Origin: Fimenecus sp052169395
GTDB taxonomy: Bacteria; Bacillota; Clostridia; Oscillospirales; Acutalibacteraceae
DNA length: 64,000 nucleotides
NCBI GenBank assembly: GCA_052169395.1
Contig: JBQNCN010000001.1
Span: 1 to 64,000, forward strand
Reading direction: 5' to 3'
Shown in pieces: positions 24,502 through 33,219 of the stretch (positions are counted from its first letter, which is position 1; each line of letters opens with the position of its first letter). Position numbers and translations under genes: made by a program. Under the pieces are notes generated by a model. The model saw only the letters and a program-made list of their open reading frames with translations. It ran no database searches and had not been told where the DNA came from.

Positions 24502-26463
24502 ATGGAAAACAAGAAAAAATTTTATATTACAACCGCAATAGCCTATACATCCAGAAAGCCTCATATCGGCAACTCATACGAAATTGTACTTACGGATGCA
24601 ATAGCACGATATAAAAGACTTCAGGGCTATGATGTTTTCTTTTTAACGGGAACTGATGAGCATGGTCAGAAAATTGAAAAATATGCCGAAGAAATGGGTA
24701 TAGAGCCTAAAGCTTATGTTGACAAGGTGGCAGGTGAAATAAAAGAGGTTTGTGACAACTTGAATACAAGCTATGATAAATTTATAAGAACAACTGATGA
24801 TTATCACGAAAAGGCTGTTCAGAAGATTTTTGAAAGGCTTTATGAGCAGGGCGATATTTATAAAGGGAAATATGAGGGCTGGTATTGTGTTGCTGATGAA
24901 GCTTTTTGGACTGATAGCCAGGTTAAGGACTGTAAATGTCCCGAATGTGGAAAAACTGTTGTAAGATCATCTGAAGAGGCATATTTTTTCAAGTTGTCAA
25001 AATATCAGAAACAACTTGAAAAATATATTGAAGAAAATGATAAATTTATATATCCCGAAGCTCGAAAAAATGAAATGCTTAATAACTTTATAAAGCCGGG
25101 GCTACAGGATTTGTGCGTATCACGTTCATCTTTTAAATGGGGTATTCCTGTAAGTTTTGATAAAAAGCATGTGGTATATGTATGGATAGATGCTCTTTCA
25201 AACTATATTACCGCACTTGGTTATACTCCGGAAAAAAAAGGTGAACTTTATAAAAAATATTGGCCTGCCGATGTTCATATAATAGGAAAAGATATTGTCC
25301 GTTTTCATACTATTTATTGGCCGATTATGCTTATGGCACTTGGAGAGCCGCTTCCAAAACAAGTTTATGGACATCCTTGGCTTTTATTCGGAACGGATAA
25401 AATGAGTAAATCTACGGGTAATGTAATATATGCAGATGATCTTATAAAGCTTTTCGGTGTTGATGCTGTCAGATATTATCTTTTGGCGGAAATGCCGAAT
25501 GCACAGGACGGTTCCATAACTTATGAATCTTTCATTTCAAGATATAATTCGGATCTTGCCAATACTCTCGGAAATCTTGTTTCAAGAACCGTTGCAATGG
25601 AGAATAAATATTTTGGAGGAGTTGTTTTTAACAGGAATATTTCCGATTTAATTGATATTGAGCTTTTTGAAGAGGCTGAAAAAACAGTTACAGTTCTGGA
25701 TAAATATATTTCAGAATATAAAATAAGTGATGCTTTACATTGTCTTTTTCTTTATCTCGGAAAACTTAATAAATATATTGATGAAACAGCACCATGGGTT
25801 CTTTCCAAGGATGAAACAAAAAGAGAACGTCTTGAGACCGTGCTTTATAATCTTCTTGAAGGGATTAGAATTTCTGCCGTATTATTAAAACCGTTTATTC
25901 CGGAAACTGCCGATAAAATATTTGAAGCAATAGGTACAGATGTAATATCTTATGATAGTATTAAAACTTTCGGCGGACTTAAGAATGAAACAAAGGTTAA
26001 AGAATCTGTAGAACCGCTTTTTAAAAGAATTGACGGTGAAAAGCTTATAGAAGAACTTATTGCTATGCAAAAAGAAAATCAGAATAATGAAAAGAAACTT
26101 TTAAATGAACTTAAAAGTGAAGAAAATCCTGATGATGTAGCAAAAATAACTTTTGAAGATTTTTCAAAGGTGCATATAAGATGTGCAGAGGTTTTATCCT
26201 GTGAAAAGATTGAAAAGTCAAAAAAACTTTTGAAGCTTATATTAAATGACGGCACAGGTACAAGAACCGTATGTTCAGGGATAGCAAAATGGTATAAGCC
26301 TGAAGATTTAGTGGGTAAAAAAATTCTTGTTGCAGCAAATTTAAAGCCGGCTGTTTTGGCAGGACAAGAAAGCAATGGCATGGTTCTTTCTGCAGAAGGC
26401 GAAGAACGTCCGATAGTTGTATTTCTTTCAGATGAAGTTCCTATAGGTGCTTTGATAAAATGA
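24502..26463 (+). CDS. metG: Methionyl-tRNA synthetase
   Basis: 653 residues. Class I motifs: the HIGH-type sequence AYTSRKPHIGNSYEI and KMSKSTGN (about residue 300). A zinc-knuckle region DCKCPECGKT sits near residue 145. The anticodon-binding helical domain spans about 370-520, and a C-terminal OB-fold tRNA-binding domain (about 550-653, with KVHIRCAEVLSCEKIEKSKKL) forms the dimer module. GAGAG precedes the ATG. The last codons overlap tatD as ATGA. Confidence 0.98.
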   Translation: MENKKKFYITTAIAYTSRKPHIGNSYEIVLTDAIARYKRLQGYDVFFLTGTDEHGQKIEKYAEEMGIEPKAYVDKVAGEIKEVCDNLNTSYDKFIRTTDDYHEKAVQKIFERLYEQGDIYKGKYEGWYCVADEAFWTDSQVKDCKCPECGKTVVRSSEEAYFFKLSKYQKQLEKYIEENDKFIYPEARKNEMLNNFIKPGLQDLCVSRSSFKWGIPVSFDKKHVVYVWIDALSNYITALGYTPEKKGELYKKYWPADVHIIGKDIVRFHTIYWPIMLMALGEPLPKQVYGHPWLLFGTDKMSKSTGNVIYADDLIKLFGVDAVRYYLLAEMPNAQDGSITYESFISRYNSDLANTLGNLVSRTVAMENKYFGGVVFNRNISDLIDIELFEEAEKTVTVLDKYISEYKISDALHCLFLYLGKLNKYIDETAPWVLSKDETKRERLETVLYNLLEGIRISAVLLKPFIPETADKIFEAIGTDVISYDSIKTFGGLKNETKVKESVEPLFKRIDGEKLIEELIAMQKENQNNEKKLLNELKSEENPDDVAKITFEDFSKVHIRCAEVLSCEKIEKSKKLLKLILNDGTGTRTVCSGIAKWYKPEDLVGKKILVAANLKPAVLAGQESNGMVLSAEGEERPIVVFLSDEVPIGALIK

Positions 26464-27221
26464 TTTTTGATACCCATGCACATTATGATGATAAAGCTTT
26501 TGATGAAGATAGAGATGAACTTTTAACATCACTTAAAGAGCAGAGAGTTTCCGGAATAATAACTTGTGGAGTTAATTTGGAAACTTCTAAAAAATCGGTT
26601 GAGCTTTCAGAAAAATATGATTTTGTATATGCAGCAGTCGGTTTTCATGGGCTTAATACAGATGATTTGATAGAGAATTATATTGATGAAATAAAAGCTC
26701 TTGTAAGGCAAAATAAAAAGGTTGTTGCCATAGGTGAATGTGGTCTTGACTACTATTATTCAAAAGAAAAAAAGGACTTGCAAATAAAAATTTTTACCGA
26801 GCAGGTTCGTTTGGCTAAGGAACTTGATTTGCCTATAATTGTACATGATAGAGAAGCTCATTTTGATATTATGAATATTTTAAAGGCATATAGACCTAGT
26901 GGTGTTATTCATTGTTTTACAGGATCTATTGAAATGATGCGTGAGGCGGTTAAAATTGGCATGTATATAGGGCTTGGAGGAGCTGTTACATTTAAAAATT
27001 CCAAAAAGCCTAAAGAGGTTGCAAAAGAGGTTCCGATTGAAAGGCTTTTGCTTGAAACTGACGCACCATATATGACACCTGTACCCTTTAGAGGAAAAAG
27101 AAACAATTCTGCTTATATAACCTATGTGGCAGATGAAATATCTGCTATTCGTAGTATGAAAAAAGAAACTTTATTATCTGAAACTGAAAAAAACGCAAGA
27201 CGATTATTCAATATAATTTGA
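26460..27221 (+). CDS. tatD: TatD family metal-dependent hydrolase (DNase)
   Basis: 253 residues with a TIM-barrel metallohydrolase pattern: FDTHAHYDD (HxH ligands), AIGECGLDYYYSKEKKD, LPIIVHDREAH, GVIHCFTGSIEMM and LLLETDAPYMTPVPFRGKRN. TatD proteins are 3'-5' exonucleases acting on damaged DNA or RNA. The gene commonly follows metG in Bacillota, and here shares an ATGA overlap with it. Last gene of the yfmF-yfmH-lgt-folD-metG-tatD run. Confidence 0.95.
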   Translation: MIFDTHAHYDDKAFDEDRDELLTSLKEQRVSGIITCGVNLETSKKSVELSEKYDFVYAAVGFHGLNTDDLIENYIDEIKALVRQNKKVVAIGECGLDYYYSKEKKDLQIKIFTEQVRLAKELDLPIIVHDREAHFDIMNILKAYRPSGVIHCFTGSIEMMREAVKIGMYIGLGGAVTFKNSKKPKEVAKEVPIERLLLETDAPYMTPVPFRGKRNNSAYITYVADEISAIRSMKKETLLSETEKNARRLFNII

Positions 27222-27242
27222 ATTTTAAAATACAAACTATTC

Positions 27243-27284
27243 ATAAATCGACAGAATACAAAATTGTCGATTTATATTTTTTAT
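27243..27284 (+). terminator. Terminator of the yfmF-tatD operon
   Basis: Stem ATAAATCGACA / TGTCGATTTAT with an 11-base loop and a following T-rich run (ATTTTTTATT). The rest of the 216-base gap up to gdhA is AT-rich with nothing else recognisable apart from the gdhA promoter. Confidence 0.8.
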
Positions 27285-27377
27285 TGTAAAATTGCATAAA
27301 ATACATAAGAACATAGTTTTTGAAATATTCAATTAAAGAAATAATAAAGATGAATATGAATTTTATTAAATAGAAAC

Positions 27378-27406
27378 TTGCAAAAAATAAAATTACGTAA
27401 TATAAT
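27378..27406 (+). promoter_or_regulatory. Promoter of gdhA
   Basis: TTGCAA (27378-27383), 17-base spacer, TATAAT (27401-27406); AAGGAGAT then precedes the gdhA ATG. Confidence 0.8.
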
Positions 27407-27437
27407 TGCAAAAATTGCGTTTTAAGGAGATTTTAAT

Positions 27438-28769
27438 ATGTCTTATGTAGATAGAATTCTTGAAAATGAATTAAAGTCAAATTCAAATCAACCTGAATTT
27501 ACACAGGCGGTAACTGAGGTTTTAAAGTCTATTGAGCCGGTTTTTGATAAAAATCCAGGATATGAAAGAGCTGCTCTGCTGGAGAGACTTGTTGTTCCTG
27601 AAAGAAATACAATGTTTCGTGTTCCGTGGATGGATGACAAAGGAAATGTTCATGTAAATAGAGGTTACCGAGTTCAATTTAATTCTGCTATCGGTCCTTA
27701 TAAAGGAGGTCTGCGTTTTCATCCCTCTGTAAACTTTTCTATTATCAAGTTTTTAGGATTTGAACAGATATTTAAAAATTCACTTACAGGACTTCCCATT
27801 GGCGGCGGAAAGGGTGGTTCAAATTTTGATCCTAAAGGTAAAAGTGATTTTGAAATTATGCGTTTTTGTCAGGCTTTTATGACGGAACTTTTTAAAGTTA
27901 TAGGAACAAATACGGATGTTCCCGCAGGAGATATTGGTGTTGGTGGTAGAGAAATAGGCTATTTGTTTGGTCAGTATAAAAAAATTACAGGAAGACATGA
28001 GGGTGTTTTAACCGGAAAAGGACTTTCATATGGAGGTTCTCTTGCAAGAACAGAGGCAACGGGTTATGGACTTGCATATTTTACTGAAGAAATGCTTAAT
28101 AATCATGAGCTTGCTTTTGACGGATTGAATGTTGTTGTTTCCGGTTCGGGAAATGTTGCGATTCATGCCATTGAAAAGGTTTCTCAAATGGGTGGTAAAG
28201 TTTTAACTGCATCTGACAGTTCGGGATATATTTATGATAAAGACGGAATAGATGTTTCTATATTGAGACAGGTAAAAGATGTAGAAAGAGCAAGAATAAA
28301 AAGATATGTAGAGCTTCGTTCATCTGCAAAATTTATTGAAAATCAAAGACCTTGGGATGTGAAATGTGATGTTGCACTTCCTTGTGCTACACAAAATGAA
28401 ATAAATCTTGAAAATGCAAAATCTCTTGTTGCAAATGGAGTAAGATGTGTTTGTGAGGGTGCAAATATGCCCACGAATATTGAAGCTACAAAGTATTTTC
28501 AGGGGAATAAAGTCCTTTTTGGTCCCGGTAAGGCTGCCAATGCGGGCGGTGTTGCAACTTCCGCACTTGAGATGAGTCAGAATTCACAAAGAATAGCTTG
28601 GACTTTTGATAAGGTGGATAATCGACTGGAGGATATTATGAAAAATATATATCTTAATATTTCTACAGCTGCAGATGACTATAATAAGCATGATGATTTT
28701 GTTACAGGAGCAAATATTGCGGGATTTAAAAAGGTTGCCGATGCTATGATGGCACAGGGAATAGTATAA
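27438..28769 (+). CDS. gdhA: NADP-type glutamate dehydrogenase
   Basis: Interconverts 2-oxoglutarate plus ammonia and glutamate; the 443-residue length and sequence style fit the hexameric, assimilatory NADP(H) class. Visible: PYKGGLRFHPSVN (substrate loop), GLPIGGGKGGSNFDPKGKS with the catalytic lysine, DVPAGDIGVGGREIGYLFG, and the Rossmann stretch VVVSGSGNVAIHAIEK. Single-gene transcription unit with its own promoter and terminator. Confidence 0.96.
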   Translation: MSYVDRILENELKSNSNQPEFTQAVTEVLKSIEPVFDKNPGYERAALLERLVVPERNTMFRVPWMDDKGNVHVNRGYRVQFNSAIGPYKGGLRFHPSVNFSIIKFLGFEQIFKNSLTGLPIGGGKGGSNFDPKGKSDFEIMRFCQAFMTELFKVIGTNTDVPAGDIGVGGREIGYLFGQYKKITGRHEGVLTGKGLSYGGSLARTEATGYGLAYFTEEMLNNHELAFDGLNVVVSGSGNVAIHAIEKVSQMGGKVLTASDSSGYIYDKDGIDVSILRQVKDVERARIKRYVELRSSAKFIENQRPWDVKCDVALPCATQNEINLENAKSLVANGVRCVCEGANMPTNIEATKYFQGNKVLFGPGKAANAGGVATSALEMSQNSQRIAWTFDKVDNRLEDIMKNIYLNISTAADDYNKHDDFVTGANIAGFKKVADAMMAQGIV

Positions 28770-28780
28770 AATATAAATTA

Positions 28781-28812
28781 AACAGTCTGAATTTATTCTG
28801 GATGTTTTTTTT
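28781..28812 (+). terminator. Terminator of gdhA
   Basis: An imperfect 12-bp stem (AACAGTCTGAAT / ATTCTGGATGTT, two mismatches) followed by eight T residues. The T run abuts the -35 box of the next promoter. Confidence 0.65.
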
Positions 28813-28839
28813 GAGTTAAATAACTTAAAGTGTTATAAT
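28811..28839 (+). promoter_or_regulatory. Promoter placed seven bases before a start codon
   Basis: TTGAGT (28811-28816), 17-base spacer, TATAAT (28834-28839). The ATG of the next gene starts at 28846, about where transcription should begin, predicting a leaderless mRNA. Confidence 0.65.
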
Positions 28840-28845
28840 ACTTCT

Positions 28846-29712
28846 ATGATTAAAAATTGTAAATGTGATAAAAAAAGAAGCCTGAAAAACTTATCAGCAG
28901 TATTTATTACTGTAATAGGTTTTGATTTATTTTTCTTTTTGAACTTTTTTTGCTTTATTCCATCACTTAATAATTTATTTATTATAATGGCAATTCTTTG
29001 CATAGGCTTTGGTATAATATATTTATCGGTAAGTTTTGGTAAAAGTAAGCCGAAAAAATCGATTAAAATATTTTTGATGATAGTGCTTTCTATTTTAATA
29101 AGTTTGGTATGTATTTCTGTTTTAATTTTTGTGGTTTTTAATTTTAAAAATTACCGCACATTTAAATGTAATGGTAAAACATACTACTATGAAGATGTTG
29201 GCTGGAATGATCCTGCATATAATGTATATGAAAAATACGGCAAATTTAGGCTTAATAAAATTCAGTTCTATTGCGATACAGTTTTTCCTAAAGAAATAGA
29301 CGGCAAAACTGCTGAACAAATTGTTTCGGGAAATTATAAAAAAGTAAGAGCGGCTGAAGCTGTGGATAATATTGAAAAATCTGAAGCAAAAGTATCGGAT
29401 TTTGAAAAAACTCCTCAAACCCTGATAGATGAAAAAATATTGCTTAATGATGTTATACGCATACCGAATTCACCGTTCGGAGTTGTTTTGGTAGACAGAG
29501 CAATGCATCGAAACAGATGGTTTTTTGTCAAACTTTCAGAAGACAGACCTATTTATATATCTGAAATTCCCGAAACGGCAGAGCTTGAAGTGGGTAAAGC
29601 TTTATCCTCCGAGAATATTCGGTTGAAATTCAAAGATGTAAATGGAAACATATCTGAATACAAGTCCTCAGACGGAGGCAAAAATTGGGAAGAAATAAAA
29701 AGTGGGTATTGA
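28846..29712 (+). CDS. Membrane protein of unknown function
   Basis: 288 residues. Three hydrophobic helices (about 16-38, 44-64 and 73-100) are followed by a soluble C-terminal domain of about 185 residues, probably outside the cell. That domain begins KCNGKTYYYEDVGWNDPAYNV and contains a region of charged helices and later beta-type strands. The N-terminus is basic with two Cys (KNCKCDKKR). I know no characterised family. There is no Shine-Dalgarno site; the promoter -10 box lies seven bases upstream of the ATG. It stands alone between gdhA and two tRNA genes. Confidence 0.75.
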   Translation: MIKNCKCDKKRSLKNLSAVFITVIGFDLFFFLNFFCFIPSLNNLFIIMAILCIGFGIIYLSVSFGKSKPKKSIKIFLMIVLSILISLVCISVLIFVVFNFKNYRTFKCNGKTYYYEDVGWNDPAYNVYEKYGKFRLNKIQFYCDTVFPKEIDGKTAEQIVSGNYKKVRAAEAVDNIEKSEAKVSDFEKTPQTLIDEKILLNDVIRIPNSPFGVVLVDRAMHRNRWFFVKLSEDRPIYISEIPETAELEVGKALSSENIRLKFKDVNGNISEYKSSDGGKNWEEIKSGY

Positions 29713-29737
29713 AAAAAACAGATATCTGTGTTATTAT
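29709..29737 (+). promoter_or_regulatory. Probable promoter of tRNA-Ala/tRNA-Pro
   Basis: TTGAAA (29709-29714), 17-base spacer, TATTAT (29732-29737), 13 bases before the tRNA-Ala 5' end. The -35 overlaps the stop codon of the preceding gene. Confidence 0.6.
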
Positions 29738-29750
29738 TCATTACACTTTT

Positions 29751-29826
<76 letters not shown>

Positions 29827-29851
29827 AAAGCTTTTAGGCTTTTATAATGTT

Positions 29852-29928
29852 CGGGGTGTGGCGAAGTTTGGTATCGCGCTTGGTTCGGGACCAAGAGGCC
29901 ATGGGTTCAAGTCCCGTCACTCCGACCA
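29852..29928 (+). tRNA. tRNA-Pro, anticodon CGG
   Basis: Acceptor CGGGGTG/CACTCCG, D stem GCGA/TCGC, anticodon arm CTTGG-TTCGGGA-CCAAG (CGG, reads only CCG), T arm with TTCAAGT, encoded CCA. It follows tRNA-Ala by 25 bases and shares its terminator. Confidence 0.95.
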
Positions 29929-29931
29929 ACT

Positions 29932-29979
29932 GAAATGCCAAATATACAGCATTTGTTGTATATTTGGCATTTCTTTTTT
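29932..29979 (+). terminator. Terminator of the tRNA-Ala/tRNA-Pro unit
   Basis: A 17-bp perfect stem (positions 29932-29948 with 29957-29973, GAAATGCC.../...GGCATTTC), eight-base loop, six T residues. One of the strongest terminators in the window. Confidence 0.93.
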
Positions 29980-30025
29980 GAGAAAATGTTAGTTTGTGAT
30001 TTCTGTATTTATAGTTTGTGTTGGT

Positions 30026-30054
30026 TTGAAAATATGCATTTTCTATGTTAAAAT
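30026..30054 (+). promoter_or_regulatory. Promoter of the asp23-nusB-...-tgt operon
   Basis: TTGAAA (30026-30031), 17-base spacer, TAAAAT (30049-30054); GAGGT then precedes the ATG at 30086. I see no convincing internal terminator between here and tgt (40.9 kb). Confidence 0.7.
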
Positions 30055-30085
30055 ATTCATGATAAATATTGTTTGAGGTTCCATT

Positions 30086-30448
30086 ATGAATGAAGAAATA
30101 AGAACGGATAAAACAGGCGGAATAATAATCTCTAATGAGGTAATTGCATCAATTGCTCAAAATGCTGCAAAAGAAATCGAAGGATTCGGAGGCTTCGCCC
30201 AAAGACCTTCCGAGATTGTATCAAAAACTTTAAAACCGAGTGAAACGTATAAGGCGATAAGAATTTGGAGCAGCGACAGTGATATTAAAATTCATATTTT
30301 TATGAATATTAAGGAAGGTTATCAAATTCAAAAAGTTTGCTCAGAAATTCAGCAAAGCGTAAAGAATAATGTTCAAAGCATGACAGGGAGAGCTGTAAGC
30401 AAAGTGAATATTACTGTTGACGGTATATCTTTTGAAGCAACAAAATAA
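30086..30448 (+). CDS. Asp23/Gls24 family envelope stress protein
   Basis: 120 residues, full length for the family. Typical beginning GGIIISNEVIASIAQNAAKEIEGF and the end VSKVNITVDGISFEATK. Asp23-type proteins are membrane-associated through partner proteins and linked to cell-envelope stress in staphylococci; the exact function is open. In Bacillota this gene (yqhY-like) usually precedes nusB, as here (13 bases apart), and genetic work ties YqhY to fatty-acid synthesis control. Confidence 0.93.
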   Translation: MNEEIRTDKTGGIIISNEVIASIAQNAAKEIEGFGGFAQRPSEIVSKTLKPSETYKAIRIWSSDSDIKIHIFMNIKEGYQIQKVCSEIQQSVKNNVQSMTGRAVSKVNITVDGISFEATK

Positions 30449-30461
30449 TAGGTGAAAATTT

Positions 30462-30905
30462 ATGGGTAGAAGCAGAGAGCGAGAGGAAGCTTTTATTTTA
30501 GTTTTTGAAAAATCATTTAATGATGATGTGTCGATCGATGATATTTTAAGTTTTGCAGTTGAGTCGGAATTTATAAAAATAGGGGATTATGCAGAAATGC
30601 TTTTTAAAACAGTTTATAAGCATCTTGCAGAAATTGATGAAATTATTGAAAAGTTTTCAGATGGATGGAAGCTTCGACGTCTTCCTAAAATAACGCTTGC
30701 AGTTCTAAGGCTTTCTGTTGGTGAAATTTTGTTTTCGGAGAAGGTTCCTACTGCAGTATCAATAAATGAGGCTGTAGAACTTGCAAAAAAATATGGCAAT
30801 GAGAGTGATGCTAAATATATAAATGGTATCCTAGGTAGTTTTTCACGTTCAAAGCAGCCAAAAGAGGTCGATGACAAAAAAATGAAAGAGGATTTTACGG
30901 TTTGA
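30462..30905 (+). CDS. nusB: Transcription antitermination factor NusB
   Basis: 147 residues, all-helical. Pattern matches NusB: GRSREREEAFILVFEKSF at the start and RRLPKITLAVLRLSVGEILF with PTAVSINEAVELAKKYGNE in the second half. With NusE it binds boxA of rRNA leaders and promotes rRNA antitermination. The C-terminal ten residues are charged and variable. Its TGA overlaps the TTG start of the next gene. Confidence 0.96.
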   Translation: MGRSREREEAFILVFEKSFNDDVSIDDILSFAVESEFIKIGDYAEMLFKTVYKHLAEIDEIIEKFSDGWKLRRLPKITLAVLRLSVGEILFSEKVPTAVSINEAVELAKKYGNESDAKYINGILGSFSRSKQPKEVDDKKMKEDFTV

Positions 30906-31840
30906 AGGACTTTTTAGCCTTTGATACAAGCAATTATACTACATCAGTTGCTATATATTCAGAGAAAATGCAAGAGATTCTTAATTATTCAAAGTTGCTT
31001 CCTGTTAAATCCGGAGAAAGAGGAATTCGTCAAAGTGATGCGGTTTTTCATCATACAAAGGCTGTTGTGGAGCTTTTTAAAGAGTTTGATTGCAACTATG
31101 ATTTTTCAGCAGTAGGAGTATCTGCATTTCCCAGAAGAATTGAAGGCTCATATATGCCGTGCTTTTGTGTGGGGATAAGTTGTGCAGAAACGGTTTCTTT
31201 TTCAAATAAAATACCTGTTTATAAATTTAGTCATCAGGAAGGACATATAGGTGCAGTAATTTATTCTTCAAAACGATATGATTTATTGAAAGAAAAATTT
31301 ATAGCTTTTCATTTATCCGGTGGTACAACTGAAATGCTGCTTGTTGAACCGGATAATACAAATATATTTAAAGTGAAAATTATAGGAGAAACAACAGATA
31401 TAAATGCAGGGCAGGTAATTGATCGTGTCGGTGTTAAACTTGGTTTTAACTTTCCCTGTGGCAAAGAACTTCAAAATGTTGCTGAAAAATCCGATAAATA
31501 TATTCCTGTAAGACCGAGTGTTAAAGAAACCAAATGCTCTTTTTCAGGACTTGAAAATAAATGTGAAAAATTATATGTAAATGGTGAATCGGTTGAAAAT
31601 ATTGCATTATTTTGTTTTAATGAAATAATTTATACCGTAAATAAGCTGTTGGAGAATGCAGTGTTAAAATATGGTAAGCTTCCTGTTTTATTTTCAGGAG
31701 GAGTATCTTCAAATATTTTTTTGAGGGATTTTTTTTCTGATAGATATAATGCTGTTTTTGGCGAATCTGATTTATCCCGTGATAATGCTGTGGGAATTGC
31801 ATTTTTAACTAAACTTAAATATGAAAAAAATGTCTGTTAA
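30902..31840 (+). CDS. TsaD/Gcp-like protein (peptidase M22 family paralogue)
   Basis: 312 residues of the ASKHA fold. It opens FLAFDTSNYTTSVAIYS like TsaB/TsaD and keeps the metal-binding HxxxH as HQEGHIGAV (His111, His115), the HLSGGTTEMLLVE phosphate loop and VLFSGGVSSNIFLRD. TsaD proper makes threonylcarbamoyl-adenosine in tRNA with TsaB/E; this copy is shorter, and the tsaE-tsaB genes are 13 kb away. It is probably the clostridial nusB-xseA-linked paralogue rather than TsaD itself. It starts at TTG (TTGA overlap with nusB) with a weak AGAGGA. Specific role unknown. Confidence 0.8.
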   Translation: MKDFLAFDTSNYTTSVAIYSEKMQEILNYSKLLPVKSGERGIRQSDAVFHHTKAVVELFKEFDCNYDFSAVGVSAFPRRIEGSYMPCFCVGISCAETVSFSNKIPVYKFSHQEGHIGAVIYSSKRYDLLKEKFIAFHLSGGTTEMLLVEPDNTNIFKVKIIGETTDINAGQVIDRVGVKLGFNFPCGKELQNVAEKSDKYIPVRPSVKETKCSFSGLENKCEKLYVNGESVENIALFCFNEIIYTVNKLLENAVLKYGKLPVLFSGGVSSNIFLRDFFSDRYNAVFGESDLSRDNAVGIAFLTKLKYEKNVC

Positions 31841-33041
31841 TATATTGACTGTAGGACAAATAAATACCTATTTATCATACGTTATTTCATCGGATAAAAA
31901 TTTGCAGAAATTATATATTGTCGGTGAAGTTTCAAATTTTAAAGAATATTACAAAAATGGAAACTGCTATTTTGACCTTAAAGACGATATCGGTATAATT
32001 TCATGTGTGATGTTTAAGAATTATGCGGACAAGCTTAACTTTAATGTAGAAGACGGCTTAAAAGTTGTGGTATATGGCAGAATATCGCTTTATGAAAAAC
32101 AGGGAAAATATCAATTATACTGTATTTCAATGACACCTGATGGCCTTGGAACAGAGTATCTTGCACTTGAACAACTTAAGTTAAAACTTGAAAAAGAAGG
32201 ATTATTTTCACAGGAAAATAAAAAAGAATTGCCTGAATATCCAAGCCGCATAGGTGTTATAACTTCAGCATCAGGTGCGGTATGGCATGATATTAAGACG
32301 ACAATTGAAAGGCGCTGGCCTTTTGTAGAGCTTATGCTTTATCCGTCAAAAGTACAAGGTATAAATGCTGCTAAAGATTTAATATCAGGAATAAAATATT
32401 TTGATGAACAAAATAAAACTGATGTTATAATAATCGGCAGGGGCGGAGGTTCAAGAGAAGACCTTTATGTTTTTAATGATGAACAACTTGCACGTGCTAT
32501 ATTTAAGTCAAAAACACCAATAATATCGGCAGTAGGACATGAAACAGATTTTTCGATTTGTGATTTTACCGCTGATAAAAGAGCGGCAACGCCTACTGCG
32601 GCTGCGGAACTTTCTGTTCCTAATCTTGCAGATAAGTTTGATTGTTTGCTGGAGTATGAAAATAAATTTAAAAGCCAACTTGAAATTAAATTGAATAGTA
32701 AAAAATATACTTTGTTTAGTTTAATAAAAGGTTCTGTTTTTGAAAGACCGGAAGCACTTTTTGAAAGCGGCAAACATAATTTGGCTTATATAAAAAATAA
32801 AATATATAATAATTTCAATACAATATATTCAGAAAAATTCAATCAATATACAGCTGTTTCTGAACGTCTTAATGCGTTAAATCCTGTCAATGTAATGCTT
32901 CGCGGTTATGCAAGAGTTTCAAAAGCTGATGATATACCGCTTAATTCTGTTAAAGAATTAAAAAAAGATGATGTTGTAAAAATAGAATTTACAGACGGTA
33001 AGGTAAATGCAATTATTACGGAGATAAATAATGAAAAATAA
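31821..33041 (+). CDS. xseA: Exodeoxyribonuclease VII large subunit
   Basis: 406 residues: N-terminal OB fold (about 1-110, with LYIVGEVSNFKEYYKNGNCYFDLKD) and the catalytic region with IGVITSASGAVWHDI, DVIIIGRGGGSREDL, ISAVGHETDFSICDFTADKRAATPTAAAEL. With XseB it degrades single-stranded DNA to oligonucleotides. It starts inside the preceding gene; ATG at 31821 or 31830 are both possible and neither has a clear ribosome binding site, so translational coupling is likely. Overlaps xseB. Confidence 0.97.
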   Translation: MKKMSVNILTVGQINTYLSYVISSDKNLQKLYIVGEVSNFKEYYKNGNCYFDLKDDIGIISCVMFKNYADKLNFNVEDGLKVVVYGRISLYEKQGKYQLYCISMTPDGLGTEYLALEQLKLKLEKEGLFSQENKKELPEYPSRIGVITSASGAVWHDIKTTIERRWPFVELMLYPSKVQGINAAKDLISGIKYFDEQNKTDVIIIGRGGGSREDLYVFNDEQLARAIFKSKTPIISAVGHETDFSICDFTADKRAATPTAAAELSVPNLADKFDCLLEYENKFKSQLEIKLNSKKYTLFSLIKGSVFERPEALFESGKHNLAYIKNKIYNNFNTIYSEKFNQYTAVSERLNALNPVNVMLRGYARVSKADDIPLNSVKELKKDDVVKIEFTDGKVNAIITEINNEK

Positions 33042-33219
33042 TTTTGAAACATCTTTAAAAAGACTTGAGGAAATTTCAAAGCTTCTTGAAAATAATTCAC
33101 TTAGTCTTGATGAAAGTATAAAACTTTTTTCAGAGGGTACAGAGCTTGTTAAGCTATGTAAGGATTATCTTAATAAGGCTGAGCTTAAGATAACAGAGCT
33201 TGTAAAAAATGATGAGTAA
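33031..33219 (+). CDS. xseB: Exodeoxyribonuclease VII small subunit
   Basis: 62 residues, typical length. The pattern FETSLKRLEEISKLLENNSLSLDESIKLFSEG is the family hallmark: a helical hairpin that oligomerises on XseA. It overlaps xseA at its start and ispA at its end, in the standard xseA-xseB-ispA order. Confidence 0.96.
   Translation: MKNNFETSLKRLEEISKLLENNSLSLDESIKLFSEGTELVKLCKDYLNKAELKITELVKNDE

Noticed and set aside
29843..29848. TATAAT just upstream of tRNA-Pro as its own promoter
   Set aside because: It ends three bases before the tRNA 5' end, so transcription would start inside the tRNA. The shared promoter before tRNA-Ala is more plausible.
30902..31840. Canonical TsaD (t6A synthesis) call for the M22-like gene
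   Set aside because: Shorter than usual TsaD and located in the nusB-xseA operon, away from tsaE-tsaB; kept as a paralogue.
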